A stretch of DNA of 64,000 nt, taken from the NCBI RefSeq assembly GCF_965249985.1, contig NZ_OZ252280.1. The stretch is one strand, 5' to 3'. The notes beneath the pieces were generated by a model, which saw only the letters and a list, made by a program, of their open reading frames with translations, made no database searches and was not told the origin of the DNA. Of this stretch, positions 18,455 through 26,220 are shown piece by piece; positions within the stretch are counted from its first letter, which is position 1, and every line of letters starts with the position of its first letter. The stretch comes from Algiphilus sp022763315 (lineage in GTDB: Bacteria > Pseudomonadota > Gammaproteobacteria > Nevskiales > Nevskiaceae). The translations under genes and the position numbers were made by a program.

Positions 18455-18871
18455 ATGAGCGTTCCCCACCCCTGCCTGCGTTGCGGCGCCTGCTGCGCGC
18501 ATTTCCGCGCCTCCTTCTACTGGGCCGAGGCCGACGACGCCACGCCCAATGGCGTTCCAGTCGCGATGACGCGCAAACTGACGCCGCATCTCCGCGTGAT
18601 GCGCGGCACCGAGGGCAAGCGTCCACGCTGCGTGGCGCTGATGGGCACCATCGGCGACGCCGTGCGCTGCACCATCCACCCGCGCCGCTCCACGGTGTGT
18701 CGGGATTTCCCGCCTTCCTTCGAGGACGGCGTCGGCGCACACAACCCGCGCTGCGACGCCGCACGCGCGGTTTGGGGACTGCCTCCGCTCACCCCTGAGG
18801 ACTGGGACGCGCCAGCGCCCGCCGGCGCCCCGGATCTGCCTCCGCTGCCGCAGGTGGCTCAGGCATCATGA
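18455..18871 (+). CDS. YkgJ-family cysteine-cluster protein
   Basis: A 138-residue protein of the YkgJ/zinc- or iron-chelating domain family. The cysteine pattern is CLRCGACCAHF near the N-terminus, then CVALMG, VRCTIHPRRSTVCRDFP, and a last Cys in NPRCDAA. These likely bind a metal or Fe-S cluster. Its biochemical role is unknown. The ATG at 18455 places the first CxxCGxCC at residue 7, as in homologues. It lies 27 bases upstream of the LysR gene and might share its transcript. Confidence 0.88.
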   Translation: MSVPHPCLRCGACCAHFRASFYWAEADDATPNGVPVAMTRKLTPHLRVMRGTEGKRPRCVALMGTIGDAVRCTIHPRRSTVCRDFPPSFEDGVGAHNPRCDAARAVWGLPPLTPEDWDAPAPAGAPDLPPLPQVAQAS

Positions 18872-18898
18872 GCCCTGTCCTGTTGCCGGTAGGCGTGC

Positions 18899-19801
18899 GT
18901 GGCCCAGATCGATACCGCCCTGCTGCGAACCTTCGTCCATCTTGCCGATAGCTGCAGCTTTTCGCGCACCGCCGAAACTATCGGCCGGTCGCAGTCGGCG
19001 GTCAGCACGCAGATCCGCAAGCTTGAGGACACCCTCAACGTCGAACTCTTCGCGCGCGATCGGCGCAATGTCCGGCTGACGCCGGAGGGCGAAAAACTGC
19101 TCGGTTATGCGGAGCAGATCCTGCGCCTTTCCGACGCCATGTTCGAACGCTTCCGCCAACCGGAAGTCAGTGGCGAGGTGCGCTTCGGCTCACCCGAGGA
19201 TTTCGCGACGCACTATCTTCCCGAAATCCTCGCCGCCTTCGCCGACGCCCATCCTGATGTCTTTCTGCACGTCACCTGCGACCTGACCCTACGCCTGATC
19301 GAACAGCAGCAGGCAGGCGCGCTGGATCTGATCATCATCAAGCAGCATCCGGACGCGCCGGCCCTGGGCGCGCAGCCGCTCTGGCGCGAAGCGCTGGTCT
19401 GGGTGGGCGGTGGTTTTCTGGAACCCGGCATGGCCATGCGCGACGCCGCCGCGCGCTTCCCGCATGGCCGCGACTACCTGCCCCTGGTGGCCTCACCGCC
19501 GCCCTGTGTGTATCGCAGCCGCGCCATCGAGGCGTTGGACGCGGATGGCATGGAGTGGACCTCGGTCTACGCCAGCCCCAGCTTCGCCGGCACCGTGGCG
19601 GCGGTGCGCGCCGGGTTGGGGGTCACGGTGCTGCCCGCCTCGCTGGTTCCGGAAGGATTGCTTGCCTTTGGCGAACAGGACCAATGGCCCGCACTGCAGG
19701 ATGCAGAGATCAGCATGGTCGCCCGCGCCACCGACCTACCCGCGGTCGACGCCCTCGCCGCCTTCATCCGCGACCGCATGACTTATCGAAAAAACAGATA
19801 A
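18899..19801 (+). CDS. LysR-family regulator of the dab operon (inferred)
   Basis: A 300-residue LysR-type transcription factor starting at GTG 18899. The N-terminal winged helix-turn-helix is clear (LLRTFVHLADSCSFSRTAETIGRSQSAVSTQIRKLE, given here in outline: helix-turn-helix at about residues 20-39), followed by the LysR substrate-binding domain. It sits 47 bases upstream of dabB on the same strand, an arrangement reported for dab loci of chemoautotrophs. It is therefore the likely inorganic-carbon-responsive regulator. This is inferred from position; the sequence alone does not place it in the CbbR/CcmR subgroup. The stop codon lies inside the candidate operator palindrome. Confidence 0.9.
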   Translation: MAQIDTALLRTFVHLADSCSFSRTAETIGRSQSAVSTQIRKLEDTLNVELFARDRRNVRLTPEGEKLLGYAEQILRLSDAMFERFRQPEVSGEVRFGSPEDFATHYLPEILAAFADAHPDVFLHVTCDLTLRLIEQQQAGALDLIIIKQHPDAPALGAQPLWREALVWVGGGFLEPGMAMRDAAARFPHGRDYLPLVASPPPCVYRSRAIEALDADGMEWTSVYASPSFAGTVAAVRAGLGVTVLPASLVPEGLLAFGEQDQWPALQDAEISMVARATDLPAVDALAAFIRDRMTYRKNR

Positions 19802-19831
19802 GTTCTATAAATAAAATTCGATTTACTTATT
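19781..19831. promoter_or_regulatory. Candidate LysR operator before dabB
   Basis: Three copies of one half-site alternate in orientation: ACTTATC (19781-19787), GATAAGT (19797-19803) and ACTTATT (19825-19831). The first two form a perfect 7-bp palindrome with a 9-base gap and overlap the end of the LysR gene. The DNA is sharply AT-rich compared with its surroundings and lies 18-68 bases before the dabB start, where a LysR-type activator and the promoter would be expected. Confidence 0.5.
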
Positions 19832-19848
19832 CACTACGAGGTCGGAAG

Positions 19849-21270
19849 ATGCGGGCATCCGGATTTTGGTGCGCGCCGATGCCGAAACACCTCATCTGGC
19901 CTGGCTGGCTGCTTTTTCTTGCGTTGTTCGCCCTTGCGGTGCTGAACGATTCGGCCATCGTCCGCTTCGCCGGGCTGCGCCTGGACGCCCTGTTCTGGCT
20001 GATCGCGCCCTTCATTGCCTTCGTGGGCGCCAATGTGGCTCACTTCTCGGCGCGCTACATGGATGGCGATGCCGACGCCGGACGCTTCTGGTGGCGTCTC
20101 GCCGCGTTGCTGCTGACCGCCCTGCTGCTGGTCGCCGCCGACCACGTGGGGTGGTTCATCGCGGCCTGGACCGCCATGGCCTGGTGGCTGGCGGACCTCA
20201 TCGGCTACCGACACGGCCAGGCTGCTGCGCGCGCCGCGGGCCGTATCGCGCGTCGCTGGCTGATGGCCGGCGCAGTGGCGATGGCCCTAGGCCTGCTGTG
20301 GCTGAGCGCTGCCGCTGGCACCCCCTCGATGGCAGGTATCGGCCGTCACGCCAGCCAGCATGCGCTTCCGCTGGCGCCGCTGGTCATGGTGATCCTGGCG
20401 GCGGTCGTGCAGTGTGCATTGCCGCCGGCCAGCCGCTGGCTGATGTCTTCGATGACGGCCCCCACCCCGGTATCGGCGCTGATGCACGCCGGCATGGTGA
20501 ATGCGGGCGGCATCCTGATCCTGCGGCTGGCGCCAGCCCTGGCCGAAAGCCCCGAACTCTTGCATGCGCTCTTTGTGATCGGGGGCCTGTCGGCGCTGAT
20601 CGGCAGCCTGTTCGCACTGGTGCAGAGCGATATCAAGCGCACGCTGGCGGCCTCCACCGTGGCGCAGATGGGTTTCATGATCGCGCAATGCGGGTTGGGG
20701 CTGTTCGGCGCGGCGGTGGCCCATCTGATGCTTCATGGGCTGTACAAGGCCCGGCTTTTCCTCGGCGCCGGCAGCGCCGTGCAGGCCACATCGCCCGCCC
20801 CGCGCGAACAGCCGCCGCTGTGGCTGTGGGCGGTGGCCCTGCCGAGTGCCGCGATCGCAGCGGCCGTCTTCGCCGAGGTCAGCGGCAAGCGCATGACCGA
20901 CGCCGGCGCGGTGCTGGTGCTGTTTGCCGCCGTGTGTGCGCTGCGCGCGGCGCTCGCGGTGGCCACGGCGCAGGCGCTACCGGTGGCCACACGCACCCTT
21001 GCCATTCCATTGCTTCTGCTGCCCGGAGCGGCGGTCTATGGCGCCATCGTCGCCGGCACCAACCACCTGCTGGCACCCCTGGGGTTGGCGGATCTGGCGC
21101 GGCCGCTGCACGCGGTACACGCCCTGTTGGTGCTCAGCTTTGCAGGGATCGCGCTCTGGGACCTGAGTGGGCGTCTGCGGCGCTCGCCGCGGGCCTATGC
21201 CTGGATCCGCGCGGCTTCGGCGCCCGCTTTCTCCACCATCGCGCCACACCGGAGTCTGCACGATGCCTGA
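19849..21270 (+). CDS. dabB: DabB, proton-conducting subunit of the inorganic carbon pump
   Basis: A 473-residue polytopic membrane protein of the NuoL/MrpA proton-channel family (PF00361). Typical motifs are MTAPTPVSALMHAGMVNAGG and KRTLAASTVAQMGFM; about a dozen hydrophobic helices can be seen. The gene directly precedes dabA and overlaps it (ATG of dabA inside the last codons). This pairing defines it as DabB of the DAB system and not a respiratory complex I subunit, since no other nuo or mrp genes are near. Known role: ion flow through DabB energises CO2 conversion to bicarbonate by DabA. The start at 19849 has a GAGG ribosome site; a second Met lies ten codons in. Confidence 0.92.
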   Translation: MRASGFWCAPMPKHLIWPGWLLFLALFALAVLNDSAIVRFAGLRLDALFWLIAPFIAFVGANVAHFSARYMDGDADAGRFWWRLAALLLTALLLVAADHVGWFIAAWTAMAWWLADLIGYRHGQAAARAAGRIARRWLMAGAVAMALGLLWLSAAAGTPSMAGIGRHASQHALPLAPLVMVILAAVVQCALPPASRWLMSSMTAPTPVSALMHAGMVNAGGILILRLAPALAESPELLHALFVIGGLSALIGSLFALVQSDIKRTLAASTVAQMGFMIAQCGLGLFGAAVAHLMLHGLYKARLFLGAGSAVQATSPAPREQPPLWLWAVALPSAAIAAAVFAEVSGKRMTDAGAVLVLFAAVCALRAALAVATAQALPVATRTLAIPLLLLPGAAVYGAIVAGTNHLLAPLGLADLARPLHAVHALLVLSFAGIALWDLSGRLRRSPRAYAWIRAASAPAFSTIAPHRSLHDA

Positions 21271-23548
21271 GCGCGCCCGCCTGATCGGAGAGATCGAAGT
21301 GGCGGCGCGATCGCTGTCGCCCTACTGGCCGTTGCCCGGTTTTGTGGCGATCAATCCGCTACGGGGCTGGGAGGATCAAGCCTTCGCACGCGCGGTGGAA
21401 AGCGCCACGCGCTATCAAGGCGGACGCGGGTATTGGCGTCCAGCCACCGAGACGCTGTCCGATCTCGATGCGCGCTGGCACTCCGGTACCGCTGCAGTCA
21501 ATCGCCACCTGATTCTGGCGCTGAGCGCCTTCTGTGATCAGGGGCAGGCGGCGTGGACCATGCCCAACCGGCACCATGGTCTGTACCGCGCCTGGCGCGC
21601 CGTGGCGCTGCACGACCCCTTGCTGCCGGGCCGGCGACGGCTGCGCAAACTGCCCGATACAGCGCTCGCATGTCTGCAGCGCTTGATGGCGGAGGTTCCC
21701 GCCGGCGAGGTGCGTATCGAGCGCCTGCGCGGCCACCTGCACGCGTTGCCCGGTTGGTCAGCCTTCGTGCGTTGGCGTGCCCAGCGCGACAGCGACCCGT
21801 GGCAGGAGCATGCCCCGGTGACGGTGGTGGATCTTCTCGCGGTGCGTCTGGCGCTGTGCCATTGCCTGGATGTGACGGAAACCGAAGGCCTGGCGCATGC
21901 GCCTGCCGACCACGGCGGTATCGAGCGTCTGCAGGCGCGCGAGGCGCGTTGGCGGACCCCGCTGCTGCAGCGCCTGCAGCAGCGCGCCACCCAAGCACCC
22001 GCAGAAAGGCCGCCCCCCAAGGCGCAGTTGGTGTTCTGCATCGATGTGCGCTCCGAGGTCTTGCGACGGCACCTCGAAGCCACAGGGCCTTACGAGACGC
22101 TGGGCTTTGCCGGCTTCTTCGGCGTACCGATGGCCTGGCAGGGGCTCGACGAGGCCGATGCGGTGGCCTCCTGCCCGGTGCTCGTGGACCCGCAGCACCT
22201 GGTCCGCGAGCACGCCCATCGGCGTGGCAGCAAGGCCATTCGGCAATGGCGCGGACGGCAGCGCTGGCGTCAGCTCGGCAAGCGCCTGGCGGACCAATTG
22301 AAGTCGGGCATTGCGGCCTCTTTCGCCTATGTCGAGGCCAGTGGCTGGGCCTTTGGCTTGTCCATGGCGCAGGCCAATCTCGCACCTCGACGTGAACGAC
22401 TGCAGGCGCAGCCACCGAGTACCGCCACCCATATTCGCGTGGCGGAGTCCGACGGCCATGGCATCGCCCACGATCAGCAGATCTTCTACGCCGAAGCCGC
22501 CCTCAAGACCATGGGCCTAATCGAGGATTTCGCACCCTTGGTGGTGCTCTGCGGCCACGGTGGCGAAACTGTCAACAACCCCTATGCCCGCGCCCTCGAT
22601 TGCGGCGCCTGCGGCGGCCATTCGGGCGGGCCCAACGCCCGCGTGATGACGCAGATCCTGAACCAGCGACGGGTGCGCGCGGCACTGGCCACCCGGGGCA
22701 TCGAGATTCCCGAGGACACGGTGTTCCTAGCTGCCGAGCACAACACCACCACCGATGAGGTGCGCTTGCTTGATGACGAGGCCGTGCCGCCGGAGCGTGC
22801 GACGGCGCTGCAGCAGCTGATGACGGACCTGGCCCGTGCGCGCCACGGCGCCGCCGCCGAGCGCTGCCGACAGTTGCCGAACACGAGTGGCGATCCGGTG
22901 GCGGCGGTCGAGCAGCGCTGCCGCGACTGGTCGGAAGTCCGTCCTGAGTGGGCCCTGGCCGGCAACGCCGCCTTCCTGGTCGGCCCGCGTTGGTTGAGCG
23001 CGGAACTGGATCTGCAGGGGCGTTGCTTTCTGCACTCCTACGACTGGGAAAGCGATGGCCGTGGCCGAGCGCTGGAGATCATCCTGACGGCGCCCATGGT
23101 GGTCGCGCACTGGATCAACAGCCAGTACTACTTCTCGACGGTCGACCCACAGGTCTTCGGCGCCGGCTCCAAGACCACGCAGACGGTGGTCGGGCGTCTT
23201 GGCGTCCTGCAGGGCAACGGCAGCGACCTGATGACCGGTCTGCCCGAGCAGTCCGTACTGCGATCGGATGGCCAACCCCAGCATGAGCCGCTGCGCCTGC
23301 TCACGGTGGTGCATGCGCCGCCGGAGCGCATCGAGGCGGTGATCCAGCGCAATGGCGTGCTGCAGCGCCTGTTCGACAATGAATGGGTGGCGGTGGCGGC
23401 CATCGATCCCAGGAGTGGCGATGTCCGGCAACGCCAACCCGGTGGAAGCTGGCCCTTGCAGGACGCGGCAGCGGCCCACCATGCACGCACATCGCCCTCT
23501 GCAGCCACACCCCGTCACCCGAGCCCCGTCAGCGAGTACGCCCTATGA
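21263..23548 (+). CDS. dabA: DabA (DUF2309/UPF0753), carbonic-anhydrase-like subunit of the carbon pump
   Basis: A 761-residue protein of the UPF0753/DUF2309 family. The zinc site is intact: Cys259 and Asp261 in VFCIDVRSE, His432 in LCGHGGET and Cys447 in LDCGACGG. The spacing (C to H 173, H to C 15) equals that recalled for C351/D353/H524/C539 of the characterised Halothiobacillus DabA. The N-terminus is therefore about 90 residues shorter. Known function of the family: vectorial hydration of CO2 to bicarbonate in complex with DabB at the inner membrane. The gene overlaps dabB by 8 bases and the PII-like gene by 4 (ATGA), giving strong translational coupling. Confidence 0.95.
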   Translation: MPERARLIGEIEVAARSLSPYWPLPGFVAINPLRGWEDQAFARAVESATRYQGGRGYWRPATETLSDLDARWHSGTAAVNRHLILALSAFCDQGQAAWTMPNRHHGLYRAWRAVALHDPLLPGRRRLRKLPDTALACLQRLMAEVPAGEVRIERLRGHLHALPGWSAFVRWRAQRDSDPWQEHAPVTVVDLLAVRLALCHCLDVTETEGLAHAPADHGGIERLQAREARWRTPLLQRLQQRATQAPAERPPPKAQLVFCIDVRSEVLRRHLEATGPYETLGFAGFFGVPMAWQGLDEADAVASCPVLVDPQHLVREHAHRRGSKAIRQWRGRQRWRQLGKRLADQLKSGIAASFAYVEASGWAFGLSMAQANLAPRRERLQAQPPSTATHIRVAESDGHGIAHDQQIFYAEAALKTMGLIEDFAPLVVLCGHGGETVNNPYARALDCGACGGHSGGPNARVMTQILNQRRVRAALATRGIEIPEDTVFLAAEHNTTTDEVRLLDDEAVPPERATALQQLMTDLARARHGAAAERCRQLPNTSGDPVAAVEQRCRDWSEVRPEWALAGNAAFLVGPRWLSAELDLQGRCFLHSYDWESDGRGRALEIILTAPMVVAHWINSQYYFSTVDPQVFGAGSKTTQTVVGRLGVLQGNGSDLMTGLPEQSVLRSDGQPQHEPLRLLTVVHAPPERIEAVIQRNGVLQRLFDNEWVAVAAIDPRSGDVRQRQPGGSWPLQDAAAAHHARTSPSAATPRHPSPVSEYAL

Positions 23549-23907
23549 GCACCGACCAGGACATCGTCTTTCACGCCGTCAAGAAGATCGAAATCATCGT
23601 GCACGGCGATGAAGAGCATTTTGTGCGCGAGCTGCTGGATTCCTCGGGCAGCACGGGCTATACGATCATCCGGGACATTGCCGGCCGCGGCGCACACGGT
23701 TTCCACGAAGGCCGTCTGCTGTTCAATGATGAGGACAGTCTGGTGATGTTCGTGGCGGTGGCCAGCCCGGACACCATCCATCGCGCCGCCAGTGGTCTCA
23801 AGCCCTTGTTCGAACGCGAATCGGGCGTGATGTTCGTCTCCGATGTGCAGGTGGTGCGCCTCGAACGCTTCGTGCGCGACGGCGCCCTGTACGGACCACA
23901 GAACTAG
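23545..23907 (+). CDS. PII-like signalling protein of the dab operon
   Basis: A 120-residue protein with the PII ferredoxin-like fold pattern: KKIEIIVHGDEEHFVRELL, then GYTIIRDIAGRGAHGFHEG, and a C-terminal strand FVSDVQVVRLERF. It is not canonical GlnB/GlnK. The T-loop is short, the uridylylated tyrosine and the TGKIGDG B-loop are missing, and a Gly/His-rich turn (GRGAHGFHEG) stands in the T-loop position. PII-like genes next to dab or bicarbonate transporter genes are known in autotrophs. It likely senses an adenylate or bicarbonate-related signal and controls DabAB. The start overlaps the dabA stop as ATGA. Confidence 0.88.
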   Translation: MSTDQDIVFHAVKKIEIIVHGDEEHFVRELLDSSGSTGYTIIRDIAGRGAHGFHEGRLLFNDEDSLVMFVAVASPDTIHRAASGLKPLFERESGVMFVSDVQVVRLERFVRDGALYGPQN

Positions 23908-23914
23908 CTTCGTC

Positions 23915-25444
23915 ATGGAAGAGCACATCCGCGACTCGGCGCTGGACACCAGCGCGAACCACGACGCCGCAGCCATCACCGTGGCGCGCGGCGATGGCAT
24001 CGGGCCCGAAATCATGGAGCAGACGCTACGCCTGCTCGATGCCGCCGGCGCGCGCCTGCGGATCGAGGAAATCCGTGTAGGCGCCGCGCTCTACCAGGCA
24101 GGACACAGCTCGGGTATCGCCCCCGAGGCCTGGGAAACCCTGCGCCGCAACCCGGTCCTGCTCAAGGCGCCCATCACGACGCCGCAGGGCGGTGGCTACA
24201 AGAGCCTGAACGTCACCATCCGTAAGACCCTCGGCCTGTACGCCAATGTACGCCCGGTGCGCGCCTTCGCGCCCTTTGTACCCAGCGCGCACCCGGCGAT
24301 GGATCTGATTATCGTGCGCGAAAACGAGGAGGATCTTTACGCCGGCATCGAGCATCAGCAGACCGCCGAGGTGGTGCAATGCCTGAAGCTGGTGTCGCGG
24401 CCGGGCTGTGAACGCCTGATCCGCTACGCCTTCGAGCTGGCGCGTCGGGCGGGCCGCCGCAAGGTCACCTGCATGACCAAGGACAACATCATGAAGCTCA
24501 GCGATGGCCTGTTCCATCGCGTCTTCGATGAAGTAGCCGCGGAGTACCCGGAGCTGCAGAGCGACCACGCGATCATCGATATCGGTGCGGCACGCCTTGC
24601 TGCCTCGCCCGAGCGATTCGACGTGGTGGTGACGCTGAATCTGTATGGCGACATCCTCTCCGACATCGTCGCGGAGATTGCCGGCTCGGTGGGGCTGGGC
24701 GGGTCGGCCAATGTCGGCGACCGGGTCGCCATGTTCGAGGCCATCCACGGCTCGGCGCCGGATATCGCGGGCCAGGGCAAAGCCAACCCGGCCGGGTTGA
24801 TGCAGGCGGCTGGCCTGATGCTGACCCATCTTGGCCAGGCCGAAATCGCCGGGCGCATGGGCAATGCGCTGCTGCGCACCCTCGAGGACGGCATCCACAC
24901 CGCCGATCTGGGCCATTCGAGCCACACCACGCGGCGGGTGGGCACCGAAGCCTTCACCGATGCCGTCATCGCCCGGCTGGGCGCATCGCCACGCAGCCTC
25001 GCACCCTTCCCGCCGGGCGACAACCGCGGACCGGTCCGGGTGCGCACCCAGGCCCTGGCCAAGCCGAAAAAGCAGTTGGTGGGGGTCGATGTCTTTCTCG
25101 ATTGGGATGCCTCCGACCGCCAGGCCAACGTCCTTGGCGAAGCGCTACAGGCGGTGGCGGGCGACAGCTTTCAGCTCAAGATGATCAGTAACCGTGGCGT
25201 GAAGGTCTATCCCGGCGGCTTTCCCGAAACCTTCTGCACCGACCATTGGCGCTGCCGCTTCGTATCGCGCGCGGCCAGCGTGTCCAAGGACGGTGATGCC
25301 ATGCTGCAGTCACAGCCCCTGGCGCGAGAGCAGATACCGGAACTGTTGATGCGCATCGCCGCGGCCGGCTTCGATTGCATCAAGACCGAGCATCTCTACG
25401 AATTCGACGGCACGCGCGCCTATTCCCTGGGACAGGGGGAGTAG
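23915..25444 (+). CDS. NADP-dependent isocitrate dehydrogenase with C-terminal extension
   Basis: A 509-residue member of the isocitrate/isopropylmalate dehydrogenase family, oxidising isocitrate to 2-oxoglutarate and CO2. Motifs include GDGIGPEIME, the substrate region LNVTIRKTLGLYANVRPVR, IIVRENEEDLYAGIEH, NLYGDILSDIVAEIAGSVGL and EAIHGSAPDIAGQGKANPAG. The core ends near residue 350, and ~150 further residues (from KKQLVGVDVFLDW) form the extra domain of the Thermus/alphaproteobacterial-type IDH. It starts 7 bases after the PII-like gene, so it appears to be the last gene of the dab operon. The NADP preference is inferred from the subfamily. Confidence 0.92.
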   Translation: MEEHIRDSALDTSANHDAAAITVARGDGIGPEIMEQTLRLLDAAGARLRIEEIRVGAALYQAGHSSGIAPEAWETLRRNPVLLKAPITTPQGGGYKSLNVTIRKTLGLYANVRPVRAFAPFVPSAHPAMDLIIVRENEEDLYAGIEHQQTAEVVQCLKLVSRPGCERLIRYAFELARRAGRRKVTCMTKDNIMKLSDGLFHRVFDEVAAEYPELQSDHAIIDIGAARLAASPERFDVVVTLNLYGDILSDIVAEIAGSVGLGGSANVGDRVAMFEAIHGSAPDIAGQGKANPAGLMQAAGLMLTHLGQAEIAGRMGNALLRTLEDGIHTADLGHSSHTTRRVGTEAFTDAVIARLGASPRSLAPFPPGDNRGPVRVRTQALAKPKKQLVGVDVFLDWDASDRQANVLGEALQAVAGDSFQLKMISNRGVKVYPGGFPETFCTDHWRCRFVSRAASVSKDGDAMLQSQPLAREQIPELLMRIAAAGFDCIKTEHLYEFDGTRAYSLGQGE

Positions 25445-25448
25445 GCCG

Positions 25449-26216
25449 CTACCCTCGGGCGGAAAAGCACAGCCCTCTGAGATCAAAACCGAAGTAGTCC
25501 GCCAGCAGGCGATACAGGCTGGGATGCCCTTCTTCCAGCGCCTGCGGACGCTGGAAGAAGGCTTCCACTGCCACCGCAAAGAACTCGGCCGGCCCTTCCA
25601 GCGCATAGTCGTCGAGCACCGGCGACGCTTGTTGTTCGAACCCCGCCCAGGCGCTCTGCATGGTGTCCGACCAGCTCTGTGCCGGCGCCCCCACGGGGGC
25701 CCCCTCGCCGCCGCTCATCGCGTCGAGCTGATGGGCGAATTCATGCACCGCCACATTGTGCTCCGCCCCGGCCAACGCGGCCTCGACCTCATCCCAGGCC
25801 AGCAGCACGCGGCCATTGTCTTCCGAGAGTCCGCTGTGCAGGACTTCCTCATCCGACACCAGGCCGGCTTCGTCTGGGAAGTCCTGCGGCACCCAAAAGG
25901 GCGCGGGGTAGACCAGAACCGCGCGCAGCTGCGGCATGGGACGGCTGGCGCGCAGGCAGAGCAGGGCCGCCAGACCGCACAGAATGGCGGCCATACGCGG
26001 ACTGAGCTCCAGGCCATCGCAACCATGCAGATGCAGACGTTGCAGCAACCGCTGCGTGTGGGCGAGATGGCGGGTTCGCTGGGACGCGTTGAGCAGCGCG
26101 CGCCAGGGCAGGCTGTCATCCAGCCATTGCTGCAACGTGGCGTCGGTCATGCGGTTGCGGCGCCGGGACCACCAGGCTGCCAGTCCGGCGACAGGCGCTG
26201 CGCGATCCGCGGCCAC
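25449..26216 (-). CDS. mtfA: MtfA-family zinc metallopeptidase
   Basis: A 255-residue protein of the MtfA (DUF980) family. The metal site is HEFAHQLD (HExxH) with the third ligand in EGPAEFFAVAVEAFFQRP. In E. coli MtfA binds the Mlc repressor and has aminopeptidase-like activity, thereby influencing glucose transport; whether that holds here is unknown. The start is GTG at 26216, four bases after the uvrD stop. The gene is convergent with the IDH gene, with a gap of four bases. Confidence 0.9.
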   Translation of the reverse strand: MAADRAAPVAGLAAWWSRRRNRMTDATLQQWLDDSLPWRALLNASQRTRHLAHTQRLLQRLHLHGCDGLELSPRMAAILCGLAALLCLRASRPMPQLRAVLVYPAPFWVPQDFPDEAGLVSDEEVLHSGLSEDNGRVLLAWDEVEAALAGAEHNVAVHEFAHQLDAMSGGEGAPVGAPAQSWSDTMQSAWAGFEQQASPVLDDYALEGPAEFFAVAVEAFFQRPQALEEGHPSLYRLLADYFGFDLRGLCFSARG

Positions 26217-26220
26217 TAGC

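Noticed and set aside
19849..21270. Annotation as NADH dehydrogenase subunit L
   Set aside because: No other complex I or Mrp genes are near, and the gene overlaps dabA, which identifies it as DabB.
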